A stretch of DNA of 64,000 bases from the NCBI RefSeq assembly GCF_001513675.1, contig NZ_CP013859.1:249081-313080 (forward strand), in the 5' to 3' direction. The translations under genes were made by a program, and so were the position numbers. Below are positions 17,862-26,830 of the stretch, piece by piece. Position 1 is the stretch's first letter. Each line of letters opens with the position of its first letter. The notes under the pieces were generated by a model. That model worked only from the letters and a program-made list of their open reading frames with translations. It was not told where the DNA came from and searched no databases. This DNA comes from Microbacterium sp. XT11. Lineage in GTDB: Bacteria; Actinomycetota; Actinomycetes; Actinomycetales; Microbacteriaceae.

Positions 17862-18878
17862 TCAGTCCGCCGAAGCGAGGAACGCCCGCACCTCGGTGAC
17901 GGCCGGATGCTCGGAGCGCTCCGGCGCCGCGAACCCGCGCTCGCGGAGCCATGCGTCGTCGTAGAGCTTGTCGAGGTAGCCGCGGCCGTGGTCGGGGAGG
18001 AGCACGACCACCACATCGTCCTCCGTGAGGGCTGCGGCCGTGCGCAGCGCGGCGACCACCGCCATGCCGCTCGAACCGCCGACGAAGAGCCCCTCTTCCG
18101 CGGCGAGCCGACGGGTCATCGCGAACGACTCGGCATCCGACACCCGTTCGTACGCGTCGACCACGCTCGCGTCGAACGTCTGCGGGAAGAAGTCCTCGCC
18201 CACACCCTCGACGTGATACCCGTGGATGGGACCCCCGGAATAGATCGACCCCTCGGGGTCGGCGCCGATCACGCGAACGGCTCCCCCGCTCGCCTGCTTG
18301 AGGAACCGCCCGGTGCCGCTGATCGTGCCGCCCGTGCCGATGCCTGCGACGAAGTGGGTCACGCGCCCGTCCGTGTCGTCCCAGATCTCGGGGCCGGTCG
18401 TCTCGAAGTGTCCGCGCGGGCCGTTCTGATTCGCGAACTGATTGGGGTTGAACGCTCCGGGGATCTCGGCTGCGAGCCGCGCCGCGACGCTGTAGTACGA
18501 ACGCGGGTCGGAAGGCTCGACGCTCGTCGGGGTGATCACGACCTCGGCGCCGAACCCTCGCAGGGTCGCGACCTTGGCACCGGCGAACTTGTCGGGGACG
18601 ACGAACACCATGCGGTACCCCCGCTGGAGGGCGACGAGGGCGAGGCCGACGCCGGTGTTGCCGCTGGTGGCCTCCACGATCGTGCCGCCGGGGCGGAGAT
18701 GGCCGTCGCGTTCCGCCGCGTCGATGATCGCGGCCGCGATGCGGTCTTTGGCCGAACCTCCGGGGTTGGCGTACTCCACCTTCGCGAGGACGGTCGGGCG
18801 GATGCCTTCCGTCACGGCGTTCAGGCGGACGAGGGGCGTGTGGCCGACGAGGTCGGCGATGTGCTGGGCGTAGCGCAC
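17862..18878 (-). CDS. cbs: Cystathionine beta-synthase catalytic domain (no CBS module)
   Basis: PLP enzyme of the cysteine synthase/cystathionine beta-synthase family, 338 aa. Landmarks are HTPLVRLN near 13, the PLP lysine in NPGGSAKDRIA near 44, EATSGNTGVGLA near 69, GIGTGGTISGTGR near 177 and GGSSGMAVVAAL near 270. The whole resembles the catalytic part of mycobacterial Cbs, which joins serine and homocysteine. Mycobacterial proteins of about 460 aa have a C-terminal CBS-domain pair; here the protein ends soon after the catalytic fold (HPAVTEVRAFLASAD). O-acetylserine sulfhydrylase activity cannot be excluded. It is downstream of the LacI gene on the same strand, with a 220-bp gap. Confidence 0.85.
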   Translation of the reverse strand: MRYAQHIADLVGHTPLVRLNAVTEGIRPTVLAKVEYANPGGSAKDRIAAAIIDAAERDGHLRPGGTIVEATSGNTGVGLALVALQRGYRMVFVVPDKFAGAKVATLRGFGAEVVITPTSVEPSDPRSYYSVAARLAAEIPGAFNPNQFANQNGPRGHFETTGPEIWDDTDGRVTHFVAGIGTGGTISGTGRFLKQASGGAVRVIGADPEGSIYSGGPIHGYHVEGVGEDFFPQTFDASVVDAYERVSDAESFAMTRRLAAEEGLFVGGSSGMAVVAALRTAAALTEDDVVVVLLPDHGRGYLDKLYDDAWLRERGFAAPERSEHPAVTEVRAFLASAD

Positions 18879-19098
18879 GGGGGTTTCCTGACGTCGGTGC
18901 GCGCGGCATGCGCGCAGGGAGAAGGGTCGGTCGAAGGCGAGCGGATGCTCAGCGACAACAACGACACGTCAGGGACACAGAGGAACTGTATCCCGGCGAG
19001 TGCGACGATCGCAACACGCCGGCCGCGCTCAGGCGGGCCCAGCGGTCGGCCGCGCACTCGTAGCTCCGAGGGTCGCCCGGCGGCAGCGACCGTCCCGG

Positions 19099-20106
19099 CT
19101 ACGCCGTGGACTCCCGGACGATGAGCTTGTGGGGTGCCACGATCTCCGTCGCGGGGAGCTCGGGGTCGTCGATCCGCTCCAGGATGCGGCGCACCGACTC
19201 CCTGGCGATGAACGGGGTGTCCAGCGAGATCGTGCTCAGGGACGGGCGGGCGAAGCGCCCCTCCTCCACATCGTCGATCCCGATCACGGCGACGTCCTCC
19301 GGCACGCGCAGTCCCGCGTCGAAGACCGCGCGCATCACGCCGATCGCGAGCAGGTCGGAGAAGCAGAAGATCGCATCCGGACGGTCCTCCAGCGCGAGCA
19401 GCTGCTGCGCTGCGCGGTATCCGTCGGGGCGGCTGTAGTGGGCGGCGGTCACGGCGTACTCGGGGCGCAACGGCATCCCCGCGTCGACGAGCGCCGATTC
19501 GTACCCGGCGGAGCGCTGCAGCGGGGTGGCGTACTCCTCCTGGGGTTGCGAGCCGATCGCAGCGATGCGGGTGCGCCCTGTCGCGATGAGGTGATTCACC
19601 GCGTCGCGCGCTGCGGCGACGTTGTCGATGGCGACGTGGTCGTAGCGGCCGTCGAACTCGTGCTCGCCGAGCAGGATCAACGGCATCCGCGTGGTGCCGG
19701 GCATGTCGAGCAGCTCCGCCTTGGTGACGAGCGGGCTGAACAGCAGTCCGTCGAAGAGCATCGTGCGGTCCTCGCCGGTGAGCAGCTGCTTCTCGCGTTC
19801 GTGGTCATGCCCGGTCTGATCGATCATCACCCGGTAGCCCACCTCGGCGGCGACCTCGATCACGTCGCGGGCGAGTTCACTGAAGTAGGGCACGTCGATC
19901 TCGGGGACCACGAGCGCGAGCATGCCGGTGCGCCCCGTTCGCAAGGTGCGCGCCACGGGGTTCGGCCGGTAGTCGAGCTCGTCGATCGCGGCGAGCACGC
20001 GCGCCCGCATCCGCTCGCTCACATGTGCGTAGCCGCTCACCACGTTGGACACGGTGCGCACCGAGACCTGGGCGTGGCGTGCGACATCGCGGAGCGTGGC
20101 GGGCAT
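19099..20106 (-). CDS. LacI-family repressor of the adjacent sugar ABC operon
   Basis: A 335-aa LacI/GalR regulator. The N-terminal helix-turn-helix is TLRDVARHAQVSVRTVSNVV with hinge YRPNPVARTLRTGRT. A periplasmic-binding-protein-like effector domain follows (LALVVPEIDVPYFSELA, DAIFCFSDLLAIGVMRA, VAVIGIDDVEEG). It is divergent from the solute-binding-protein gene, with 166 bp between. Two TTTGC-GCAAA palindromes lie there and are the likely operators. Effector probably the imported sugar or a derivative. Confidence 0.9.
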   Translation of the reverse strand: MPATLRDVARHAQVSVRTVSNVVSGYAHVSERMRARVLAAIDELDYRPNPVARTLRTGRTGMLALVVPEIDVPYFSELARDVIEVAAEVGYRVMIDQTGHDHEREKQLLTGEDRTMLFDGLLFSPLVTKAELLDMPGTTRMPLILLGEHEFDGRYDHVAIDNVAAARDAVNHLIATGRTRIAAIGSQPQEEYATPLQRSAGYESALVDAGMPLRPEYAVTAAHYSRPDGYRAAQQLLALEDRPDAIFCFSDLLAIGVMRAVFDAGLRVPEDVAVIGIDDVEEGRFARPSLSTISLDTPFIARESVRRILERIDDPELPATEIVAPHKLIVRESTA

Positions 20107-20120
20107 GGCGTCATCTTACC

Positions 20121-20170
20121 TTTTGCAACGTCGGCAAACGTGCGGTAGTGTTTTGCACACGTTGGCAAAG
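20121..20170 (+). promoter_or_regulatory. Promoter with two LacI-type operators for the sugar ABC operon
   Basis: Operator O2 at 20152-20169 is TTTGCnnACGTnnGCAAA with a central CG, typical of LacI-family sites. O1 at 20122-20138 has the same arms and core with one base fewer. A promoter TTGCAA (20123-20128), 17-bp spacer, TAGTGT (20146-20151) overlaps both: O1 covers the -35 and O2 covers the end of the -10 and the start site. O1 is also close to the LacI start codon, so autoregulation is likely. Confidence 0.7.
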
Positions 20171-20230
20171 CCGGCGACGCAGCACACCCGAAACACGAAC
20201 GCACGACTCGATACGAGATCGATCAGCACG

Positions 20231-20262
20231 AGCTCGAACAACACAAAGCTCGAACAACACAA
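20231..20262 (+). repeat. Perfect 16-bp tandem duplication in the 5' leader
   Basis: AGCTCGAACAACACAA occurs twice in direct succession, immediately before the AAAGGAG ribosome binding site of the solute-binding-protein gene. It is unusually AT-rich for this genome. Confidence 0.9.
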
Positions 20263-20272
20263 AGGAGTGTCC

Positions 20273-21640
20273 ATGAACCGCATCATGAAGAGACGCAGCA
20301 CCCGTCTCGCCGCGGTCGGCGCGGTCGCGGTCACCGCGCTGGCCCTGACGGCCTGCGGCCCGGAGATCAGCGGCGGCGCCGACGGCGAGTCCGACTCGAA
20401 CCTGCTCAAGGCCCCGACCACCGATCAGCCCGAGGGCGAGATCACGATCTGGGACCGCTCGGGCGACCTGTACGAGGTCTTCGACGCCGTCATCGACGAC
20501 TTCACCGAGAAGTACCCGGGCATCACCGTGCACCACGAGGCCGTCGACATCAACTCGAAGCTCCAGAACACCCTCATCACCGGCACCGACGTGCCGGACG
20601 GAGTCTTCCTCGACGACGCCCTCGTCAGCGGCTACGTCGACTACCTGTGGGACCTCAGCGACGTGCTCGCCCCGTACGTCGACGACATCGCCCCGCAGAA
20701 GATCGATGCGACGACCGTCGACGGCGGCATCTACGGGGTGCCGTACGACCTCAACCCCGGTCTGCTGTTCTACAACGCGACGGCGCTCGAGGCCGCGGGC
20801 GTCGACGTCTCGGCGATCGAGACCTACGACGACCTGCTCGCCGCCGCCCGGGCGTACAAGGCGGCCGTCCCGAGCGCCAAGCCGATCCACCTCGAGCAGG
20901 GGGCCTTCCTCGGCCAGCTCCAGCTGGAGATGTTCGCCAGCCAGCTCGGCACGTCGATCGCGGATGCCGATGGCGACCTGCGTTTGGACAGCCCCGAGTA
21001 CGAGCAGATCCTCACTTTCCTCGACACGGTGCAGTCCGAGGGCCTCGGCACTCGCGCCGAGTACCTCAACCCCACCGACATCGCCGAGCTGGAGAACGGC
21101 AACCAGGTGTTCTACCCCTGGGCCATCTGGTTCGACTTCGCACCGCAGCAGCTCCTGCCGGAGACCAGCGGCGACTGGCGCGCCATGGAGCTCCCCGCCT
21201 GGGAGGAGGGCGGCGCCCGCAGCGGCGCGATGGGCGGATCGTCGTTCGTGCTCCCGAAGGACGGCGAGAACTCCGAGCTGGCCTGGCTGTTCTACGAGTT
21301 CCTCATGTACGACGAAGCCGGCTACCGGGCGGTGTGGGGTGTCAACGACGTCTACCCGACCGGTCTGAACACCTCCATCCCGGCCTACCTGCCCGCCGCC
21401 GACCCGGCGACCCCGCTCTTCCAGCCGATCGAGGCGCTGGGCGGCCAGGATCTCTGGGAGGTCGCCACCACCGCGGGGGCGCAGATCCCCAGCGGAACGT
21501 CGATTCCGTCATGGTGGACCGGAGCCGTCGACTACCTCGGCGCCGACCTGCAGCGGATGCTCGACGGAGACCTCACCCCCGCCGAGGTCGTCAGCAGCGC
21601 GAGCGAAGGCATCCAGACCAACCTCATCGACAGGCAGTGA
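20273..21640 (+). CDS. Sugar ABC transporter substrate-binding lipoprotein
   Basis: A 455-aa family-1 extracellular solute-binding protein. It starts with basic MNRIMKRRSTR, then a hydrophobic stretch and the lipobox LTAC (Cys near residue 26), so it is exported and lipid-anchored. The mature part has EITIWDRSGDLYEVFDAVI, YGVPYDLNPGLLFYN near 155, and WYEF-type C-terminal features. ATG 20273 has AAAGGAG at the right spacing. It is followed by two permeases and a GH2 hydrolase, suggesting uptake of an oligosaccharide or glycoside. No ATPase gene is present, so a shared MsmX/MsiK-type ATPase encoded elsewhere is likely. Confidence 0.9.
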   Translation: MNRIMKRRSTRLAAVGAVAVTALALTACGPEISGGADGESDSNLLKAPTTDQPEGEITIWDRSGDLYEVFDAVIDDFTEKYPGITVHHEAVDINSKLQNTLITGTDVPDGVFLDDALVSGYVDYLWDLSDVLAPYVDDIAPQKIDATTVDGGIYGVPYDLNPGLLFYNATALEAAGVDVSAIETYDDLLAAARAYKAAVPSAKPIHLEQGAFLGQLQLEMFASQLGTSIADADGDLRLDSPEYEQILTFLDTVQSEGLGTRAEYLNPTDIAELENGNQVFYPWAIWFDFAPQQLLPETSGDWRAMELPAWEEGGARSGAMGGSSFVLPKDGENSELAWLFYEFLMYDEAGYRAVWGVNDVYPTGLNTSIPAYLPAADPATPLFQPIEALGGQDLWEVATTAGAQIPSGTSIPSWWTGAVDYLGADLQRMLDGDLTPAEVVSSASEGIQTNLIDRQ

Positions 21641-21647
21641 CGAGCGG

Positions 21648-22565
21648 ATGACCATCTCCACCCTCCCCTCCGCGGCGCCGCGGCGCACGCGACGACCGAG
21701 CGCTGCGCGGCTGCGCAGACGATCGGCTCCGTACCTCTTCGTGCTGCCGTTCGTGGCGATCTTCCTCGCGTTCAGCGTGTATCCGCTGATCTTCACGGCA
21801 CGGCTGAGCTTCACGAACTGGCGCGGCTCCGGCGCCGCGGAGTGGGTCGGCTGGGGCAACTACACCTACCTGCTCACCAGCGAAGCGTTCTGGAACTCGC
21901 TGGGGAACTCGGCCATCCTCTGGCTGCTGATCGTCCCGATCCAGGTGGTGCTCGCCGTGCTCGTCGCGGTGCTGCTGAACTCGGCCAAGCTCCGTCTGCG
22001 CGGCCTCTACCGTGTGGCCTTCATCGTGCCGTTCGTCACGCCGCTCGTGGCGGTCGCCCAGATCTGGGTGGTGCTGTTCGACCAGCAATACGGGGCGGTC
22101 AACGCGATCCTCGGGGTCTTCGGGCTGCCCGACATCGGGTGGCTCACGACGAGCGCGTGGTCCAAGCCGACGCTCGCGCTGCTCTTCCTGTGGAAGACGA
22201 CGGGCTTCATCGTGATCATCCTGCTCTCCGGCCTGCAGTCCATCGATCAGTCGATGTACGAGGCGGCCGAGCTCGACGGCGCGACCAAGCTCCGCCAGCT
22301 GTGGAGCATCACCGTGCCCCTGCTGCGCCGCACCATCATGTTCGCCGTGGTCCTGCAGACCCTCGCCGTCTTCCAGATGTTCGCGGAGCCGTTCGTGGTG
22401 ACGCAGGGCGGTCCGTACAACTCCACGACCACGGCGGGCTACTACCTCTACAACCACATCACCAGGGGCGACCTGGGCACCGGAGCGGCGAACTCCTTCC
22501 TGCTCGTGATCCTCGTGATGGTGCTCTCGCTGTTCTTCGTGCGACTGCTGAGAGCGAAGGATTGA
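21648..22565 (+). CDS. Sugar ABC transporter permease (MalF type)
   Basis: A 305-aa inner-membrane protein with about six transmembrane segments, beginning PYLFVLPFVAIFLAFSVYPLIF. The EAA loop reads YEAAELDGATKLRQLWSITV near 202, which docks with the ATPase. The start is 7 nt after the binding-protein stop. It pairs with the next gene to form the membrane channel. Confidence 0.92.
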   Translation: MTISTLPSAAPRRTRRPSAARLRRRSAPYLFVLPFVAIFLAFSVYPLIFTARLSFTNWRGSGAAEWVGWGNYTYLLTSEAFWNSLGNSAILWLLIVPIQVVLAVLVAVLLNSAKLRLRGLYRVAFIVPFVTPLVAVAQIWVVLFDQQYGAVNAILGVFGLPDIGWLTTSAWSKPTLALLFLWKTTGFIVIILLSGLQSIDQSMYEAAELDGATKLRQLWSITVPLLRRTIMFAVVLQTLAVFQMFAEPFVVTQGGPYNSTTTAGYYLYNHITRGDLGTGAANSFLLVILVMVLSLFFVRLLRAKD

Positions 22566-22567
22566 CG

Positions 22568-23476
22568 ATGACCGACACCCTCACCCGCCCCGTCGCCGCC
22601 GCACCGGCACCCGCCGCCGAGCGTCCACGGCATCGCCCGAGCCTGAGACTGGGCAGCCACGCGTTCCTGATGCTGCTGCTGATCGCGTTCCTCGCTCCGG
22701 TGGCCTGGGCCATCGTGTCGTCGTTCAAGCAGCCGAACGACATCATCCGCGACCCGCTCGGCTTCGACGTGTCGACGTTCACGCTGCAGAACTTCCTCGC
22801 GATGTTCCAGGACGTGCCGATCGCGAGCGGGTTCCTCAACACCGGCATCGTGCTGGTGATCAAGGGCGGCATCACGCTGTTCTTCGCCCCGCTGGCGGCC
22901 TTCGCCTTCGCGAAGTACGACTTCCTCGGCAAGAACCTCATCTTCGGCGCCGTGCTCGTCACCCTGATGCTGCCCACGATCGTGCTGATCATCCCCCTGC
23001 TGCTCGAGATGAAGGCGCTCGGCTGGGTCAACACGTATCAGGCCCTCATCCTGCCGGGAGCGATCGACGCGTTCGCCATCTTCTGGATGCGTCAGGTCAT
23101 CACCGCCGTGCCCGATGAGCTGCTCGACGCCGCGCGGGTCGACGGCGCGAGCGAGTTCGGCATCTACTGGCGCGTGATCCTCCCGGTCATCCGCCCTGGG
23201 CTCGCCGGCCTCGCTGTGCTGACCATCATGAACATCTACAACGACTTCGTCTGGCCCGTCGTCGTCGCCAGCTCCGACCGGATGGCGACCCTCCAGGTCG
23301 TGCTGTCCACGCTCGCCCAGAACATCACGGGCAACCGGATCGGCGCCGATTACGCGACCGTCACCGGTGAGCTCCTGGCGGCGAGCTCCATCGCCCTCAT
23401 CCCCCTGCTGGTGCTCTTCATCGTGCTCCAGCGTCACTTCATCAACGGCATCCTCGCCGGCAGCGTGAAAGGCTGA
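22568..23476 (+). CDS. Sugar ABC transporter permease (MalG type)
   Basis: A 302-aa permease starting 2 nt after the previous stop. A Pro/Ala-rich cytosolic N-terminus precedes six predicted membrane helices. The EAA loop is LLDAARVDGASEFGIYWRVI near 191, and the C-terminus FINGILAGSVKG is typical of MalG-type subunits. It forms a heterodimer with the upstream permease. Confidence 0.92.
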   Translation: MTDTLTRPVAAAPAPAAERPRHRPSLRLGSHAFLMLLLIAFLAPVAWAIVSSFKQPNDIIRDPLGFDVSTFTLQNFLAMFQDVPIASGFLNTGIVLVIKGGITLFFAPLAAFAFAKYDFLGKNLIFGAVLVTLMLPTIVLIIPLLLEMKALGWVNTYQALILPGAIDAFAIFWMRQVITAVPDELLDAARVDGASEFGIYWRVILPVIRPGLAGLAVLTIMNIYNDFVWPVVVASSDRMATLQVVLSTLAQNITGNRIGADYATVTGELLAASSIALIPLLVLFIVLQRHFINGILAGSVKG

Positions 23477-23478
23477 AC

Positions 23479-25578
23479 GTGTCCCTCTCCACCACCATCC
23501 CGCCTCTGGTCTCCTCCGACGAGGAGGCGGTGCCCCGCCCGGAGTACCCCCGGCCCGATCGTGATCGCTCCGAGCGCTGGCTGACCCTTAACGGCCGGTG
23601 GGCGTTCGAGGCCGATGGCACCGAGACCACCATCACGGTGCCGTTCGCCTGGGAGACCGCGGCCTCCGGCGTCGCGCTCACCTGGCTCGAGCGCGGCGTG
23701 TACCGTCGCCGGGTCACCGCTCCCGCCGAGTGGTCAGGGCGGCGGATCGTGCTGAGCTTCGGCGCCGTGCACCACCGCGCCGTCGTCCGGATCGACGGGA
23801 CCGTCGTCGGCGAGCACGTCGGCGGCTACGACTCCTTCGAGTTCGACGTGACCGACGCCCTCGCACCCGGCGTCGAATCCGAGCTGACCGTCGAGGTCGA
23901 CGCTCCCGCCGACAAGCGCGAGATCGTGCACGGCAAGCAGCGCTCGATCCCGCGCGACGATTACGACGGCGTCTCGTTCACGCCGACCTCCGGCATCTGG
24001 CAGTCGGTCTGGCTGGAGGCTCGCGGGCGCACCTACGCCCGCACGGTGACGCTGCGCGGCGACAGCCTGACCGGCATCGACGTGACGGTCGATCTGCTGG
24101 GCGACCGCGTCTCCGACGTCCCCGTTCGGGTGCGGGTCGTGAACGCGGATGCCGGCGACGGCGGCGAGATCGCGCTGACCTCGGATGCCGGCGGACGCGC
24201 GTCAGGGAGAATCGCACTGGCCGAGCCGCGGTTGTGGTCTCCGGAAGAGCCGTACCTGTACCGCGTCGAGGTGGTCACAGGCGACGACGACCTCGTCGAT
24301 CGCGTCATCGCCACCACGGGGCTCCGCCGCATCGAGGCCCGCGGCGAGCAACTGTGGCTGAACGGCTCGCGCCTGTACGTGCGGGGCGTGCTCGATCAGG
24401 GCTACTGGCCGCGGACCGGCCTGACGGCCCCCGACGCCGAGGCTCTTCGACGCGACATCGCCCTGGCGAGGGAGCTCGGCTACAACCTCGTGCGCAAGCA
24501 TCTGAAGTTCGAGGACCCCATCTGGCTTCACGAGGCCGACGTGACCGGCACGCTGGTGTGGGCGGAGCCGGCCTGTCCCAGCCGCTTCTCCGACACGTCC
24601 GCCGCGGCCTTCGAAGCGCAGATCCCCGCGATGGTCGAGCGCGACGGCAATCACCCGAGCATCGTCATCTGGGGTCTGTACAACGAGGAGTGGGGCCTGG
24701 ACTGGGACATCCCCGGCAGCACGGAGCGTGCCCAAGCCGCGGTGCGCGCATACGACCTGCTTCGGGCCATCGACGACACGCGCCCCATCGTGGAGAACTC
24801 GGGCTGGGCTCACGTGAAGAGCGACCTCGTCGACTGGCACTACTACGAGCCCGACATCGCGACGTGGAAGCAGACGATCGCGGACCTCGCGGCAGGAGTG
24901 CGGGAGGCCTTCCCCGTGCGGCTCGGCCCCGACTTCATCGTCGACAAGTCGTTCTACGGCGCGGAGTCGTTCCCCCGCACCGGCGTGCCGATCCTCAACA
25001 GCGAGTACGGGGAGGGCTTCACCAGCCTCGAACGCGCTTGGCACCTGCGGTGGGAGACGCAGGAGCTGCGCCGCCACGACCGCTACTCCGGCTACGTGTA
25101 CACCGAGTTCTCCGACGTCGAACACGAGTGCGCGGGCCTCCTCACCGAGGACCGTCGCGCCAAGGACTGGGGCGGATGCGTACCCGCCCATGTCAACGCC
25201 GACACGGTGCTCGTCCTCGACCTCATCCCCGCGCGGGCCGGGGCCGATCTCGCCACGCCGGTCGACGCGTTCGACCTCGATGTGCACATCTCCCATCACG
25301 GGCGGCACGCCGTGCGCGCGACGGTCCACGCCGCCTGGGTCAGGGCGGGAGGAGACGCCGAGTCGCTCCCTCAGGCTCAGGCCTCGACAGCCCCGATCGA
25401 CGCGCTCCCGTTCACGCTCTCCGATGCGGCGAGGCTCTCCGTTCCCGCGCGTGCGGCGGCGGGGCGACTGCTGTTGTGGGCGGTCGACGCCGCGGGTACG
25501 GTGATCGCGCGCTCGTTCCTCGACGCAGCGCCCGTCGAGCAGCCGAACCGCAGGGGCGCGCGCGACACGACGGCGTGA
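23479..25578 (+). CDS. Glycoside hydrolase family 2 (beta-glycosidase)
   Basis: A 699-aa GH2 enzyme starting with GTG 2 nt after the permease stop. Domains in order: N-terminal jelly-roll sugar-binding domain (to about 175, including FGAVHHRAVVRIDG), an immunoglobulin-like domain (about 180-280), and the catalytic TIM barrel (about 290-560). The barrel shows NHPSIVIWGLYNEEW (acid/base Glu) and LNSEYGEGF (nucleophile Glu). GH2 includes beta-galactosidases, glucuronidases and mannosidases; I cannot tell which. No signal peptide is seen, so it probably acts on the imported glycoside inside the cell. Confidence 0.88.
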   Translation: MSLSTTIPPLVSSDEEAVPRPEYPRPDRDRSERWLTLNGRWAFEADGTETTITVPFAWETAASGVALTWLERGVYRRRVTAPAEWSGRRIVLSFGAVHHRAVVRIDGTVVGEHVGGYDSFEFDVTDALAPGVESELTVEVDAPADKREIVHGKQRSIPRDDYDGVSFTPTSGIWQSVWLEARGRTYARTVTLRGDSLTGIDVTVDLLGDRVSDVPVRVRVVNADAGDGGEIALTSDAGGRASGRIALAEPRLWSPEEPYLYRVEVVTGDDDLVDRVIATTGLRRIEARGEQLWLNGSRLYVRGVLDQGYWPRTGLTAPDAEALRRDIALARELGYNLVRKHLKFEDPIWLHEADVTGTLVWAEPACPSRFSDTSAAAFEAQIPAMVERDGNHPSIVIWGLYNEEWGLDWDIPGSTERAQAAVRAYDLLRAIDDTRPIVENSGWAHVKSDLVDWHYYEPDIATWKQTIADLAAGVREAFPVRLGPDFIVDKSFYGAESFPRTGVPILNSEYGEGFTSLERAWHLRWETQELRRHDRYSGYVYTEFSDVEHECAGLLTEDRRAKDWGGCVPAHVNADTVLVLDLIPARAGADLATPVDAFDLDVHISHHGRHAVRATVHAAWVRAGGDAESLPQAQASTAPIDALPFTLSDAARLSVPARAAAGRLLLWAVDAAGTVIARSFLDAAPVEQPNRRGARDTTA

Positions 25579-25587
25579 CGACCGGTG

Positions 25588-25619
25588 GGGGCGGGCCGTG
25601 CGCGTCGACGGCCCGCCCC
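25588..25619. terminator. Bidirectional hairpin between GH2 and the second LacI gene
   Basis: Perfect 12-bp arms GGGGCGGGCCGT/ACGGCCCGCCCC (25588-25599 and 25608-25619) with an 8-nt loop between two convergent genes. Confidence 0.75.
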
Positions 25620-25662
25620 GACCCGTATCCGACGCCGGCGTCGCCAGACCCGCCTTCGCTGG

Positions 25663-26676
25663 TCAGCGTTTACCAGATCTGGCACTCGACTCCCTCGCAA
25701 CGAGCTCGGGCCGGAACCGAACTCGCCGCTCGTGCTCGACGCCGTCGAGCTCTTTGAGGAGCAGATCGACACCGGTCCAGCCGAGGAGCCGCGCAGGCTG
25801 GTGCACCGAGCTCAGAGACACGACCATCGCCGACGCGAAGTCGATGTCGTCATAGCCGACCATCGCGATATCGTCCGGCACGCGGATGCCGGTGCCTCCC
25901 CTGAACGCCTGCAGCAGACCCACGGCGAGGAGGTCGTTCGCGGCGAACACTGCATCCGGCCTCTCTCCGGCAGGGCGCCGCGCGATCCCTGCCCCTGCTG
26001 CCCGCCCCTGCAGCACGGTCAAGGCCGTCTGCTCGATCACCTCGAGCGTGGCGGTCGGATGCTCCGCCATGGCGGCCCGTGCGCCTTCGAGGCGATCCGC
26101 GACCTGCCGCACGGACCGTGGGCCGCAGACATAAGCGAGCCGCCGCCGACCGGCGGCGAGGAGATGTGCGGCTGCGAGCCGCCCACCCTCCACGTCGTCG
26201 ACGGAGACCGAGGGAAACACCTCATCCTCCGCTTCGCGGTCGACGAGAACCACCGGCATACCACCTGCCGCGAAGCGGCGGACACCATCGAGCGCCTCGG
26301 ATGCCGGGGTCAGCAGCACGCCGTTCACGCGCTGCTCGCGGAACAGCTCGAGGTGCGCCTCCTGCCGGTCTTCGCGCTCATCGCTGTTGCCGAGGAGCAC
26401 AGTCATGCCGGCATCCGCCGCCCTGTCCTCCGCCCCTCTCGCGACCTCCGCGAAGAACGGGTTGCCGATGTCGGGAACGATCAGGCCGATGCTGCGGCTG
26501 CGGCCTGCGCGAAGCTGTCTGGCCGCGTCATTACGCACGAATCCGAGCTCCTGGATGGCGCGCTGCACCCTCGCAACGGTGCGCGCCGAGACGCGCTCCG
26601 GCCGATTGAGCACGTTGGACACGGTGCCCACCGAGACGCCGGCAGCAGCCGCCACGTCTCTCACACTGACCGCCAC
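25663..26676 (-). CDS. LacI-family repressor of the rhamnose operon
   Basis: A 337-aa LacI/GalR regulator. The N-terminal helix-turn-helix is SVRDVAAAAGVSVGTVSNVL, the hinge FVRNDAARQLRAGRS, and the effector domain includes IGLIVPDIGNPFFAEVA and DAVFAANDLLAVGLLQ. It is divergent from rhaI; a TGAAACGATTCA palindrome sits at the predicted start of rhaI transcription. The likely effector is rhamnose or a phosphorylated intermediate. Confidence 0.88.
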   Translation of the reverse strand: MAVSVRDVAAAAGVSVGTVSNVLNRPERVSARTVARVQRAIQELGFVRNDAARQLRAGRSRSIGLIVPDIGNPFFAEVARGAEDRAADAGMTVLLGNSDEREDRQEAHLELFREQRVNGVLLTPASEALDGVRRFAAGGMPVVLVDREAEDEVFPSVSVDDVEGGRLAAAHLLAAGRRRLAYVCGPRSVRQVADRLEGARAAMAEHPTATLEVIEQTALTVLQGRAAGAGIARRPAGERPDAVFAANDLLAVGLLQAFRGGTGIRVPDDIAMVGYDDIDFASAMVVSLSSVHQPARLLGWTGVDLLLKELDGVEHERRVRFRPELVARESSARSGKR

Positions 26677-26723
26677 CGCGTTCCTCCGCTGATCACATCA
26701 CGAAGCTCGACCGCCCCACGTCC

Positions 26724-26769
26724 TTGACCTAGACAACTTACCGCCCCTATCGTGATTTGAAACGATTCA
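26724..26769 (+). promoter_or_regulatory. rhaI promoter with LacI operator
   Basis: TTGACC (26724-26729), an 18-bp spacer and TATCGT (26748-26753) form a good promoter. The imperfect palindrome TGAAACGATTCA (26758-26769, TGAAnCGnTTCA) covers the predicted start site, where a LacI-family repressor would block transcription. Confidence 0.7.
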
Positions 26770-26830
26770 TTAGGGATCGATCCCACGGGCAGCACTCCAC
26801 TCCCGGCACTGATCGGAAGGCGAATCCACC

